The position numbers were made by a program, and so were the translations under genes. DNA of 64,000 nucleotides from Methanomassiliicoccaceae archaeon UBA72. Its GTDB lineage: Archaea > Thermoplasmatota > Thermoplasmata > Methanomassiliicoccales > Methanomethylophilaceae. Of the stretch, positions 25,583-34,252 are shown piece after piece (position 1 is the first letter of the stretch; the number at the start of each line of letters is the position of its first letter). The stretch covers positions 61,975-125,974 of the forward strand of contig DAVO01000010.1 of assembly GCA_002509405.1 (NCBI GenBank), read 5' to 3'. Below the pieces are notes generated by a model. It was not told the DNA's origin. It searched no databases and worked only from the letters and a program-made list of their open reading frames with translations.

Positions 25583-26788
25583 TCACGAGGGCGGCGCTTC
25601 ATTCCTGCTGAAGTCCACATTGTCATCTACCAATACTTCCATACTTCCGCGCGTTAGCCTAACGATAAGTCCCGCTATCGCACCAGTACCGACAGATAAG
25701 GCAAATACGATGACCGCGAACACAAGGTTATCAATAGATAGAGTGATGACACATACTGAAAGTGCCCCCAGCCAACCTGCCATTCCATGCAGGTTGTGAA
25801 CTCCCATCATATCTACAACGCCGATTTTCTTGCAGAACCAAGGGTTAAGATATATGAAGCACAGCGCGGAGAGTGCTCCTGCAACTATTCCGATGAAAAG
25901 AGCACCCCATGGCCCTACTGATAGCAACGGGGCCCCGATAGCTACGGGTCCTGCCAACATGGCGTACGTGTAAATCAGAGGGTTGACTTTCTTCTGACAA
26001 ATCACACACACAAGATATGCGCTAATCACAGATCCTATGCCCGCCATGTAACACGTTATCATTCCCCATGTGGAGGCCCCAGGATTGAGTAGCGATGTGA
26101 CAAATGAGGGCCACAAAACCCACAGTATCATGCTAGCAAGCCATACGAATGTCACACTGTGCGTAGTTGTGTACATTGGTTCTTGCCAAGACCTTTTCTC
26201 ACGCAGGGCGATTGCGACACCGATGCCGAAGTAGGCTGCGCACATATGAACGAGCATTGATCCTCCTGGATCTGTTGACATTAATCCAAAGAAATCGTTG
26301 GCTAGGAAATACTCGATCAGTGCATAAGCTGGTGCAAACATCATTCCAACAAGGAGGTATTGCCACATCTTGCACAGCCCTAGAAACACACCGATACCTA
26401 TTACAATGGTAATCGAACAAATGACCGCCCTGATCATCAGCGCCTGTTCCCAGACTTCGTATCCGAAATAAAACTGCTGTACGAAGAGATACACAATGAA
26501 GCTTCCTGCAGCAGACAGTAAAACTGCAAGTGCAGTACCCCATTCGAACTTCCTGATGAAAATCATCAGGAAGGCGACCATCATGAGCATGAACCATACG
26601 TCCATATTTTTGTTGAACGATACTGCCTCGAGCTCAGTTATACCATTCATCATTGGAGTAGCCAGATAGTCTCCCATCACAGATGTCGACAGTTTCCAGT
26701 CGAAATAGATGAGGACGCCGGCCGCCACCGCAAATAGTATTGCAAAAACGACCCACGTTATTTGATTTCTTTCCATTTTCAATTCCAT
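25583..26788 (-). CDS. Amt/Rh-family channel, Rh-type; candidate methylammonium transporter
   Basis: The 401-residue protein (start ATG at 26788, GGGAG upstream) has about eleven hydrophobic helices. Two signatures match the Rhesus branch rather than ordinary AmtB: GGSMLVHMCAAYFGIG (H181, first pore histidine) and GVHNLHGMAGWLGAL (H331 and H334, second pore histidine). Rh and Amt channels carry ammonia and methylamine across the membrane. Its position between two methylamine corrinoid genes, on the same strand and about 100 bases after the second mtmC, suggests methylammonium uptake for MtmB. Methanosarcina uses an unrelated permease (MtmP) for this. Ammonia uptake remains possible. Confidence 0.85.
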   Translation of the reverse strand: MELKMERNQITWVVFAILFAVAAGVLIYFDWKLSTSVMGDYLATPMMNGITELEAVSFNKNMDVWFMLMMVAFLMIFIRKFEWGTALAVLLSAAGSFIVYLFVQQFYFGYEVWEQALMIRAVICSITIVIGIGVFLGLCKMWQYLLVGMMFAPAYALIEYFLANDFFGLMSTDPGGSMLVHMCAAYFGIGVAIALREKRSWQEPMYTTTHSVTFVWLASMILWVLWPSFVTSLLNPGASTWGMITCYMAGIGSVISAYLVCVICQKKVNPLIYTYAMLAGPVAIGAPLLSVGPWGALFIGIVAGALSALCFIYLNPWFCKKIGVVDMMGVHNLHGMAGWLGALSVCVITLSIDNLVFAVIVFALSVGTGAIAGLIVRLTRGSMEVLVDDNVDFSRNEAPPS

Positions 26789-26888
26789 ATTATTCGCTCC
26801 CAATTTGACCGTCCAGCGGACCAAGAAGCATAATTTTTTTGAAAAATTGTACGCGACCGCTTTCTGTCGATGCCTTGGCGTCGGACAG

Positions 26889-27543
26889 TCATAGTTTCTC
26901 TACCTCCTTGTATAATAGCCTCGAGACTGGCTGGACAATTCTGGCTCCCGACGATGAATACCCATCGCCGCCGATCCTGTCCACCCAATCCTGGCTACAC
27001 GAAGCGCCACCAAAGACAGTGTAAACGGGGTATTTTCTCCTCGCAAATCGCCTTTAAGACAACCCCTTGGATTATCAAGGTGATGGTCATAAGTGCAGAA
27101 AATCCAAGGATGTTGGCACTGGAATCCTTCGCGACTTCGACAAATGCCCGCGGTTTGACGTCTGAGCCAAGGCATATTACATTGTAACCAGCCCCGCGTA
27201 ACGTCGCACAGCAGACATTTTTCCCGATTTCGTGAATGTCTCCCTGTACTGTACCCATCACAACCGTGCCCTTGCATACCTTTTTACCTCTCAAAATTAA
27301 AGGCTCTAAGATGGATAGGGTGCGCTCCATTACCCTTGACACAGCTAAAACCTGCGGAAGATAAATATCGGCATTATCAAAACGATCTCTGACTACCTTC
27401 GTACCCTCCGAGAGTCTGTCATTGACAATCTTGCCGGGAGTCAGACCGATGGATATAGCTACATCCAACGAATCCTCCAGTGGAGGGCTCCACGTTTCAA
27501 CTGATTTTTTCAAATCTTCGAGAACTTCTTCCCTCCCGTTCAT
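26889..27543 (-). CDS. mtmC: second MtmC-type corrinoid protein, disrupted by a one-base frameshift
   Basis: The first 172 or so residues match MtmC closely, including GDIHEIGKNVCCATLRGAG with the cobalt-ligand histidine and LGSDVKPRAFVEVA. The frame then shifts at a CCCC run (GGGG at plus-strand 27027-27030) and ends at 26995. Removing one C restores PVYTVFGGASCSQDWVDRIG, then a normal C-terminus ending at 26889, for a total of 217 residues. This is either a homopolymer error or a fresh pseudogene. If intact, it could pair with the mtmB copy at 21459 or with another methyltransferase. It is upstream of the Rh-type channel on the same strand, 100 bases apart, so the two are probably cotranscribed. 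Confidence 0.82.
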
Positions 27544-28094
27544 TTTCCTCCCCTCAACCTAGATGCCATGTCACCTTGGGTCATATAAAAAACAGAATTT
27601 TACCTATTTAAAGCAGATAGAAAGAACAGTCGGTTTATTGGCGTAACATTGTTAAAGTATGAGAATTTCCTCCTTTTTTTAGTTTCCTCGTATTTAAATA
27701 TGTTTTTGGAAATCCTGGTCGTCAACGCTTTATACTATATTAATATTTCTATAATTATGCAATCATAAAGTGCTAATATAAATATTTAACGTACAGAAAA
27801 ATTTCATATGACATAAAGAATAATTGTATGATAGTTAATGTTCATAATGGTAATCATCCACCAATACATCCATCAGATGATAAATTGCTGAGAATTACAA
27901 CATATGATGGTAATCGGCATGAACTCCGTAAATTTTGACCAGAAGTACCATTCCTTTGATTGAAATTTATCTATCGCGCCTGGCGCATCACCAGCTATGC
28001 CATCCATCTTTCCCTGATGATGATACGGCAATAATTTACACCCCATCATCGGCTGGAAAGGCAAAGCATATTAGTCGAACTGTTATGACAAGAC
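27544..28094. other. divergent intergenic region (551 bp)
   Basis: Very AT-rich, no supported gene. It holds the minus-strand promoter of the second mtmC and presumably the plus-strand promoter of the ABC-F gene; the latter is not obvious. Confidence 0.45.
27603..27612 (-). promoter_or_regulatory. TATA box of the second mtmC - Rh channel unit
   Basis: Minus strand TTTAAATAGG followed by TAAAA, near-identical to the mtmC promoter at 25202. Predicted leader of about 35 bases. Confidence 0.55.
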
Positions 28095-29900
28095 ATGCTC
28101 CTCAAAGCGCAATCTGTCACCAAGTCCTTCGGTCCTGTGAAAGTGCTGAAAGACGTAAGCCTTCAGATAAACGATGGGGACAGCATAGGGCTTATCGGTG
28201 TCAACGGTGCAGGGAAGAGCACCTTTCTTAGAATACTTCTCGGCGAGATTAGGCCGGACACGGGCGAAATTACAAGGAATACAAGTAAAATCGGCTACCT
28301 GCCTCAGTTTGCAGAATCTTCTTCCGAAGTAACCGTCAGAGAGGTCCTGGGGAGGCCTTACGGGCATGTGGAAAGGATCAGGCACAGAATGTTCGAGATA
28401 GAGCAGAAGATGGCGGCAGGCGGGGATATCGATTGGAATGCGGCCGCCGAGGAATATTCCAGGCTCGAATCTGAACTGAACAGTTCTGCAGCGGACGACG
28501 AAAGTAAAATTGTCGCCGCCATAGGAAAAGTGGGACTTCCGGCAGATGTGATGGACCGCACAATGGATGCCCTTTCAGGCGGAGAAAGAACAAAGGTTAT
28601 GCTGACCCGTGTCCTGGTCCAGGCCGAAGAATGTGATCTGCTGATACTCGATGAGCCAACTTCGCACCTGGATATAGGTACGGTCGAGTTCCTTGAGGAT
28701 TTCCTTCTGAAGTCGGGCTGTGCGCTTGTGGTGATCAGCCATGACAGGTATTTTTTGGATAAGATCGTGACCCGCGTGTCCGAAATATCTTTCGGCAAGA
28801 CGCGCGAATACAAGGGAAATTATTCTGATTTCATAACAAAGAAGGCGATCGACCTGGACCGCATGGAAAAAGAGTACCGCAGGTATTCCAGCCAGAAACG
28901 GACACAGGAAGGGATCGCAGAAGAGATGCATAAGGACATGTGGTTTTCTGCCGTCCACAAGACAAGAGAGAAATTGATATCGAAGATGGATGCAAAGGAA
29001 AAACCCGAAGAAGAAATGTCCATCACCGTAAGGATACAGACGGCACAGAAATCGGGTAAGAATGTGATAACTGCTCGTAACCTGTCGGTAGACCTTGGCG
29101 GCAGAACGATCATCAAAGATGTCGAACTGGACATCATGAGGGGCGAGAAGATAGGGATCTTCGGTGCGAATGGAGAAGGGAAGAGCACTTTGGTCAAGGC
29201 GCTCATTGGCGAAATACCCAGCAAAGGAGATCTTTGGATAGCGCCGGGTGCAAAGATAGGGTACTATTCCCAGAACCACGAGGGTCTCGACCTCCGTCTG
29301 ACCGCTGAGGAACAGATACTTCAGGCCATAGGAACAGACAGGCGTGCCGAGGCACGTGGTATGCTGGCACGTCTGCTTCTGAGGGGAGACGAGGTGGACC
29401 GCCCCATATCAACTCTCTCGGGGGGACAAAGAGCCAGAGTTGCACTTGCGATGCTTCTGTTGAAGGAGACGAACCTTCTGGTACTAGATGAGCCGACCAA
29501 TTATCTCGACATACCTTCCAGGCACGCGGTGGAGTCGGCGCTTAACGAATATGGGGGAACCCTCATCACTGTGACCCACGACCGTTATTTCCTGGACTCG
29601 GTGTGCACCAGCACTATAGAGGTCAAGGACGGCCAAATAAGCAGGTCGGCCGGAACTTACTCCGAACGCAAAGGTGTGAAAAACATCCGGGAGATAGTCA
29701 TGGACGCAGACGAATACAGAGTCCTGGCACCTTTCAAGAACTGGGTCATAGGCAGGAAATACAACAAGGGAGAACGGGTGCTTGTGACTCCTGCAGAGCT
29801 TGAGAGCTTCCAATGGGCCATAGACCAGGAGAAGATGAAAAGGACCGGCGGAAGCCAGAGGAAAAAAGTTACAGTCAGCAAGGATGAAAATAAACAGTGA
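28095..29900 (+). CDS. ABC-F family ATPase
   Basis: A 601-residue soluble protein with two ABC ATPase domains and no membrane segment. The first has GVNGAGKST (Walker A), LSGGERTKV (signature) and LLILDEPTSHLD (Walker B); the second has GANGEGKST, LSGGQRARV and LLVLDEPTNYLD. A charged linker (about residues 245-310) joins them. ABC-F proteins act on ribosomes, as translation factors or antibiotic protection proteins; archaeal members are little studied. A C-terminal extension of about 60 residues (LAPFKNWVIGRKYNKGERV) is unusual. It ends about 60 bases before the antiporter gene, so the two may share a transcript. Confidence 0.88.
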   Translation: MLLKAQSVTKSFGPVKVLKDVSLQINDGDSIGLIGVNGAGKSTFLRILLGEIRPDTGEITRNTSKIGYLPQFAESSSEVTVREVLGRPYGHVERIRHRMFEIEQKMAAGGDIDWNAAAEEYSRLESELNSSAADDESKIVAAIGKVGLPADVMDRTMDALSGGERTKVMLTRVLVQAEECDLLILDEPTSHLDIGTVEFLEDFLLKSGCALVVISHDRYFLDKIVTRVSEISFGKTREYKGNYSDFITKKAIDLDRMEKEYRRYSSQKRTQEGIAEEMHKDMWFSAVHKTREKLISKMDAKEKPEEEMSITVRIQTAQKSGKNVITARNLSVDLGGRTIIKDVELDIMRGEKIGIFGANGEGKSTLVKALIGEIPSKGDLWIAPGAKIGYYSQNHEGLDLRLTAEEQILQAIGTDRRAEARGMLARLLLRGDEVDRPISTLSGGQRARVALAMLLLKETNLLVLDEPTNYLDIPSRHAVESALNEYGGTLITVTHDRYFLDSVCTSTIEVKDGQISRSAGTYSERKGVKNIREIVMDADEYRVLAPFKNWVIGRKYNKGERVLVTPAELESFQWAIDQEKMKRTGGSQRKKVTVSKDENKQ

Positions 29901-29957
29901 TGCTGTTCATTGGACACTTTTTTAAATCATACCGATATACGCGTGCAAGGAAAAAGG

Positions 29958-31676
29958 ATGGACGAAGTAGCCTTTCTGACTATTATGGCGTTGATGCTGG
30001 TGCTTGCCAGCGTGGCGTCTATCCTGTTCAGCAAACTTAGGATGCCGGCCATCATCGGGTATCTGGCGGCCGGCATATTCATCGCAAATTTCTGGGGCAT
30101 CCCCGAGGGAGAGAGCAATACCGTCATAGATCTTCTGTCCAACATCGGTCTGGTACTGCTCATGTTCGCCATCGGCATGGAGCTTAACATCAAGAAGCTG
30201 AAACAGAGCGGCGCCTTCACGATAATGGTCGCCGCAGTACAGCTTCCTCTGATGGTCCTATGCGGATACATAGCCGGATCTCTGCTCGGCTGGAACATGG
30301 TCGAGTCCATTTTCCTCGGCGCAGTAATATCGGGATCGTCCACCGCGGTGGTTACCGCCGTCCTAAGGGCCAACAAGAAGATTTCCAAAGATACGGCCGA
30401 CACGGTCATACTGGTAACGGTCATGGAGGATATTGGGCAGGTCATCATACTCACGATGGCATCCCCTCTCCTTGTCGGACAGTCCCCAACAGCCTCGGGT
30501 ATGCTGGGACTCGTGCTGGGCATCGTCATTTTCATGGTTGCGTCCATTGTGCTGGGCCTTCTCGTTCTTCCACGCTTCTTGAACTGGGTCAGCAGCCGCT
30601 TCAACCGTGAGATCATCCTTATCACCGCTCTCGGACTGTGCTTCTTCCTGGCATTGCTCTCTACTTATGTGGGCCTCTCGATGGCTATAGGCGCTTTCAT
30701 TATGGGGCTCATAACTTCGCAGTGCAAAGACGCACATATGATAGAAAAGGACATAGAGCCGATGAAGAACACGTTCATGGCAATCTTCTTCATAGACGTG
30801 GGCCTGAAAATACATCTTGCCGATATCAGTTCGAGTCTGACTCTGGCCATATATATCTTCATCGTCTTCTTGATATCCAAGACAGTAACCGTTGTATTCG
30901 CATATTTCATCGGAAATAAGGATTTCAAGACGTCTCTGGTGTCAGCCATGAGCCTCCTGGCGATGGGTGAGTTCGCGTTCATAATATCAAAAACAGCACT
31001 GGATGCCGGTGCCGTCAGTAACGATTTCTATACGGCAGTTGTGCTGGCGGCTCTGATGTCGATGATATTGATGCCGCTTTTCGCAACTCACAGCACCAAT
31101 GCTTACGACATATTGAAGAAATATACTCCAAGGGTCATAGTCGGCGGAATAGAGAAATTGGAGTCGAAGAGGTCCGATTTCTATTCCAGGATAGTATTCT
31201 CAACCAAATCTGCGAAACGCGTCAGGAACCGGTTTGTAATCGTCTACGTGTGCGTCCTTATAATGGCATTGGTCGAGATAGTTTTCTACATCTATGGCCC
31301 TCTGCTCGCAGACATAATAATATCCAACTTGGGCACGAGCCTCAGGGTTTCCAACATCATCGTCCTGTCACTGAATCTGGCAGCCCTGGTTCCGGCGACC
31401 GCGGGTGTGGTGCTCAGCCTCAAGGTCATCGACAGGATGCTCATAGAAGGAGGCAAGCGCAAGCGCGGTTACTATATCGAAGATGATTCCGACGCACGTT
31501 CGGCCTACTCCAGATTCATAGAGATCAGCAATATCCTGCTGATCATGGCGCTGGACTTCGTAATAATGCTCGTCGTTCCCAACCCGTTACCGCTGCTGGA
31601 CCACCTGGTGATAATGATTACCGGCCTGGTAGTGATATTGTTCGTGTACCTCTACAAATACGCCAGAAAGTCTTAA
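29958..31676 (+). CDS. CPA2-family cation/proton antiporter
   Basis: The start is taken at the ATG at 29958 (MDEVAFLTIMAL) because AAGGAAAAAGG lies directly before it. The 572-residue product has about twelve helices of the KefB/NapA type: RMPAIIGYLAAGIF (N-terminal family motif), GLVLLMFAIGMELN, GAVISGSSTAVVTAVL and the SLLAMGEFAFIISK segment near helix 10-11. After the twelfth helix comes a linker and two to four more C-terminal helices in place of a soluble TrkA-N domain. It probably exchanges Na+ or K+ for protons and supports ion homeostasis in a sodium-dependent methanogen. Confidence 0.87.
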   Translation: MDEVAFLTIMALMLVLASVASILFSKLRMPAIIGYLAAGIFIANFWGIPEGESNTVIDLLSNIGLVLLMFAIGMELNIKKLKQSGAFTIMVAAVQLPLMVLCGYIAGSLLGWNMVESIFLGAVISGSSTAVVTAVLRANKKISKDTADTVILVTVMEDIGQVIILTMASPLLVGQSPTASGMLGLVLGIVIFMVASIVLGLLVLPRFLNWVSSRFNREIILITALGLCFFLALLSTYVGLSMAIGAFIMGLITSQCKDAHMIEKDIEPMKNTFMAIFFIDVGLKIHLADISSSLTLAIYIFIVFLISKTVTVVFAYFIGNKDFKTSLVSAMSLLAMGEFAFIISKTALDAGAVSNDFYTAVVLAALMSMILMPLFATHSTNAYDILKKYTPRVIVGGIEKLESKRSDFYSRIVFSTKSAKRVRNRFVIVYVCVLIMALVEIVFYIYGPLLADIIISNLGTSLRVSNIIVLSLNLAALVPATAGVVLSLKVIDRMLIEGGKRKRGYYIEDDSDARSAYSRFIEISNILLIMALDFVIMLVVPNPLPLLDHLVIMITGLVVILFVYLYKYARKS

Positions 31677-31764
31677 GGATGCGTTGCCCGGCGATTGAGA
31701 GGAATGCTGAAAGTATCTGTAAAAGGAAAAAGAGAGTGCCGGTCCAGATACCGGCAGTTGATGT

Positions 31765-32946
31765 TTAAGCCGCGGAATCGTCGAATATGTTGGTCTTCTT
31801 CTGCATGTCCTCGTAAAGCGAGAACAACTCCTCGTGGGAGATGCTGCGGTGCATCTGGACCGAGGCGCGCCTGACCATGTCCAAGAGGGCTGATGCCATA
31901 TCCTTGTCGATGTTGACGCCCATCTCGGCGAGGACCGTTATGAGGGTGTTCCTTCCGGAGTGCTTCCCTATGACCAACTTCCTCTCGAGGCCCACTTCTT
32001 CAGGGTCGTAAGGCTCGTAGTTTATAGCATCTTTTATTATGCCGTCGGCGTGGATGCCCGCCTCATGGGCGAAGCAGTTGGAACCCAAGAATGGCTTGGC
32101 CACTTCTATCGGACGGCCGGAGGCCTTAGATACGAATATCGACAGGTCCCTTAGCTGCTTCGTGTCTATACCTGAGTCGATACCGAACAGGTGCTTCGAC
32201 GACATGACCACCTCTTCGAGCGGAGAGTTACCGGACCTTTCTCCGATGCCCATAACCGTCGTGCTTGCGAACCTCGCCCCTGCGTGGATGCCCGCGATGC
32301 AGTTGGCGGTCGCCATTCCGAAGTCATCGTGCATGTGCATCTCCACATCCATTCCCGTCTCGGAAATGATCCTGTGAATGCGATCGTATGTGGAGAACGG
32401 CTGCTCCCTTCCGATGGTGTCGCAGTATCTGAAACGGTCCGCGCCCGCTTCTTTGGCTGTTTTGACGAACTCGATGAGGAAATCGATATCGGCGCGGGTG
32501 GAGTCCTCCCCGTTGCAGGATATATAGAATCCGTGGTCTTTTGCGTAAGATACCGCCTCGTATATCTTATCCAGAACCCATTGGCGGCTCTTCTTGAGCT
32601 TGTGATCGATATGAATATCGGATGCAGACATGGATATTGCCACGGAGTCTACCCCGCAGTCGATGCTGGTGTTTATATCGTTGATATCTGCCCTGTTCCA
32701 TCCCAAAATAGATGCGTTGAGGCCCATGTGCGCTATGTGCCTGACGGCCATCTTCTCGTCGGTACCCATGGTGGGAATGCCTGCCTCGATCTGCTGGACT
32801 CCTGCGCGGTCGAGCATCTGGGCGATCTTGTATTTTTCCAGATTGGAGAAGACAATGCCCGCCGTCTGCTCTCCGTCCCTAAGCGTGGTGTCGCAGACGT
32901 TGAGCCTCCCGCTCAGCGCCTGGGTTATATCCTCTTTACTTCTCAT
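31765..32946 (-). CDS. homocitrate synthase-like acyltransferase (NifV/isopropylmalate synthase family)
   Basis: A 393-residue TIM-barrel Claisen-condensing enzyme. It has the N-terminal signature NVCDTTLRDGEQTAGIVFS (divalent-metal Asp and catalytic Arg), the HMHDDFGMATAN histidine motif near residue 200, and the second family signature GERSGNSPLEEVV. It lacks the C-terminal LeuA allosteric domain of about 130 residues, as in NifV-type homocitrate synthases and AksA. Homocitrate may serve coenzyme B synthesis (AksA pathway) or lysine-like routes; citramalate synthase is less likely. It appears monocistronic, and its partner enzymes (homoaconitase) are not in the window. Confidence 0.8.
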   Translation of the reverse strand: MRSKEDITQALSGRLNVCDTTLRDGEQTAGIVFSNLEKYKIAQMLDRAGVQQIEAGIPTMGTDEKMAVRHIAHMGLNASILGWNRADINDINTSIDCGVDSVAISMSASDIHIDHKLKKSRQWVLDKIYEAVSYAKDHGFYISCNGEDSTRADIDFLIEFVKTAKEAGADRFRYCDTIGREQPFSTYDRIHRIISETGMDVEMHMHDDFGMATANCIAGIHAGARFASTTVMGIGERSGNSPLEEVVMSSKHLFGIDSGIDTKQLRDLSIFVSKASGRPIEVAKPFLGSNCFAHEAGIHADGIIKDAINYEPYDPEEVGLERKLVIGKHSGRNTLITVLAEMGVNIDKDMASALLDMVRRASVQMHRSISHEELFSLYEDMQKKTNIFDDSAA

Positions 32947-33072
32947 TTAAATTCCCCAAGTTCACGGCATGCCGCTTGTAAAACTAAACCTGTTTGACAG
33001 TCGGGTTATCCTATAATATTTATTAATATTTTCTATCGGGTGTGCAGAACCAGCAGTTTCGTGCTATTGTCA

Positions 33073-34113
33073 TCAGACAGCATATCTCAGGATCGCCCCG
33101 ATCCCGCCGAGGGCCGCAAGCCTCTTTCCGGCATCGTGTTGAGAGGATATCACGAGTATGCTGCCCCTCTGCGACTCCACATCTCTGACCACGGAATCCA
33201 GGTCCTGCTCCCTGACCTTGGAGTCCAGGACCAGCAGGGTTTCCACCGCTCCCGCGGATGCAGCGGCCGATACTTCTGCCTGCCCGTACGTCGCCGGGCC
33301 GTCCCGGGCTATCTCGGTCATTAGACGCTCGACGGCCTCCATCTCGGCACCTACAGTCGATTCCCTCAGCACCTCCGCGCCCATTCCCGCCTTCATAAGT
33401 TCGTTTATGCCCGCCATCCCGCACTGGCCTGTATGATATACGTAACACCTGGAGAACAGGTCCGGATCCGAACTTTTTCCGGTCTCGGCCAGCAACTCCT
33501 TCTCGAATCCGGGGCCGAGCAGGACCACGGGCATGTCCTTTTCGGCACAGGCCCTCACCTTGGATATGATCTCTTCGTGGTATCCGTCGGGCCCCCTTCT
33601 CTTTTCATCGTATTGCTTACCGGAACGTCCGGACCTGATGAACGCCATCTCCTTCAGGCCGTACTGCCGCAGGACCGCGACGGTTGCTTCGTCCTGGTCC
33701 AATGATACGAACACGATCCTTGGCTTGTTGGTGTCCCTCACCGCCCTTTCGAGCCTCTCTACCTGCGTGGCGCGCCACTTCTGCTTCGAGACGATCAGAC
33801 TGTCGCCGGGCTCTATCATGAGAGTATGGTGCTGGCCTATGTCCTGGGGCCCCGATTCGATGGTGCCCAGCAGCTTCAGCCTGAGGTCCTCCTCGGAGAA
33901 ATCCACCTTCTCTATTCTTACCCCTAGGGTCATCCGTTTCTTCTCGGTGCGCTCTGCGCGTATCTTATCTGCGGCCTTCTCCTCCCTCCTGGTGGTCGAG
34001 GCAGTTACCGTATCGCCCTCCTCCAAAACATTGTACAGATGCCAGAGGTCCTCGTCCGTCTCAGGCATCACCTTTATGCCGTTCGACTGCTGGTCGCGCC
34101 CGATTATCCGCAT
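33073..34113 (-). CDS. pelA: Pelota, archaeal mRNA-surveillance and ribosome-rescue factor
   Basis: A protein of 346 residues from the ATG at 34113 (MRIIGRDQQSNGIKVMPET). The N-terminal Sm-like domain has LWHLYNVLEEGDTVTA, and the central and C-terminal eRF1-like domains include KPRIVFVSLDQDEATVAVL and ISSQHDAGKRLAALGGIGAILRY. Pelota lacks the GGQ loop of release factors, and none is seen. It recognises stalled ribosomes and splits them with ABCE1. An ATG ten codons upstream (34143) is possible, but archaeal Pelota usually starts at MRI-. The convergent neighbour is homocitrate synthase-like; carA is divergent. Confidence 0.93.
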   Translation of the reverse strand: MRIIGRDQQSNGIKVMPETDEDLWHLYNVLEEGDTVTASTTRREEKAADKIRAERTEKKRMTLGVRIEKVDFSEEDLRLKLLGTIESGPQDIGQHHTLMIEPGDSLIVSKQKWRATQVERLERAVRDTNKPRIVFVSLDQDEATVAVLRQYGLKEMAFIRSGRSGKQYDEKRRGPDGYHEEIISKVRACAEKDMPVVLLGPGFEKELLAETGKSSDPDLFSRCYVYHTGQCGMAGINELMKAGMGAEVLRESTVGAEMEAVERLMTEIARDGPATYGQAEVSAAASAGAVETLLVLDSKVREQDLDSVVRDVESQRGSILVISSQHDAGKRLAALGGIGAILRYAV

Positions 34114-34252
34114 GATTGGCCGATTGCGTCCTTGGATAATCATCTTTCGTTTAATGGCGGGTCATATGTCTGTAATCAGACAAGGTTGGTTCTGGTATGT
34201 AACACGGAAATGGAAGACATTATATATGGAACGGAAATGTGATTAATCCCCG

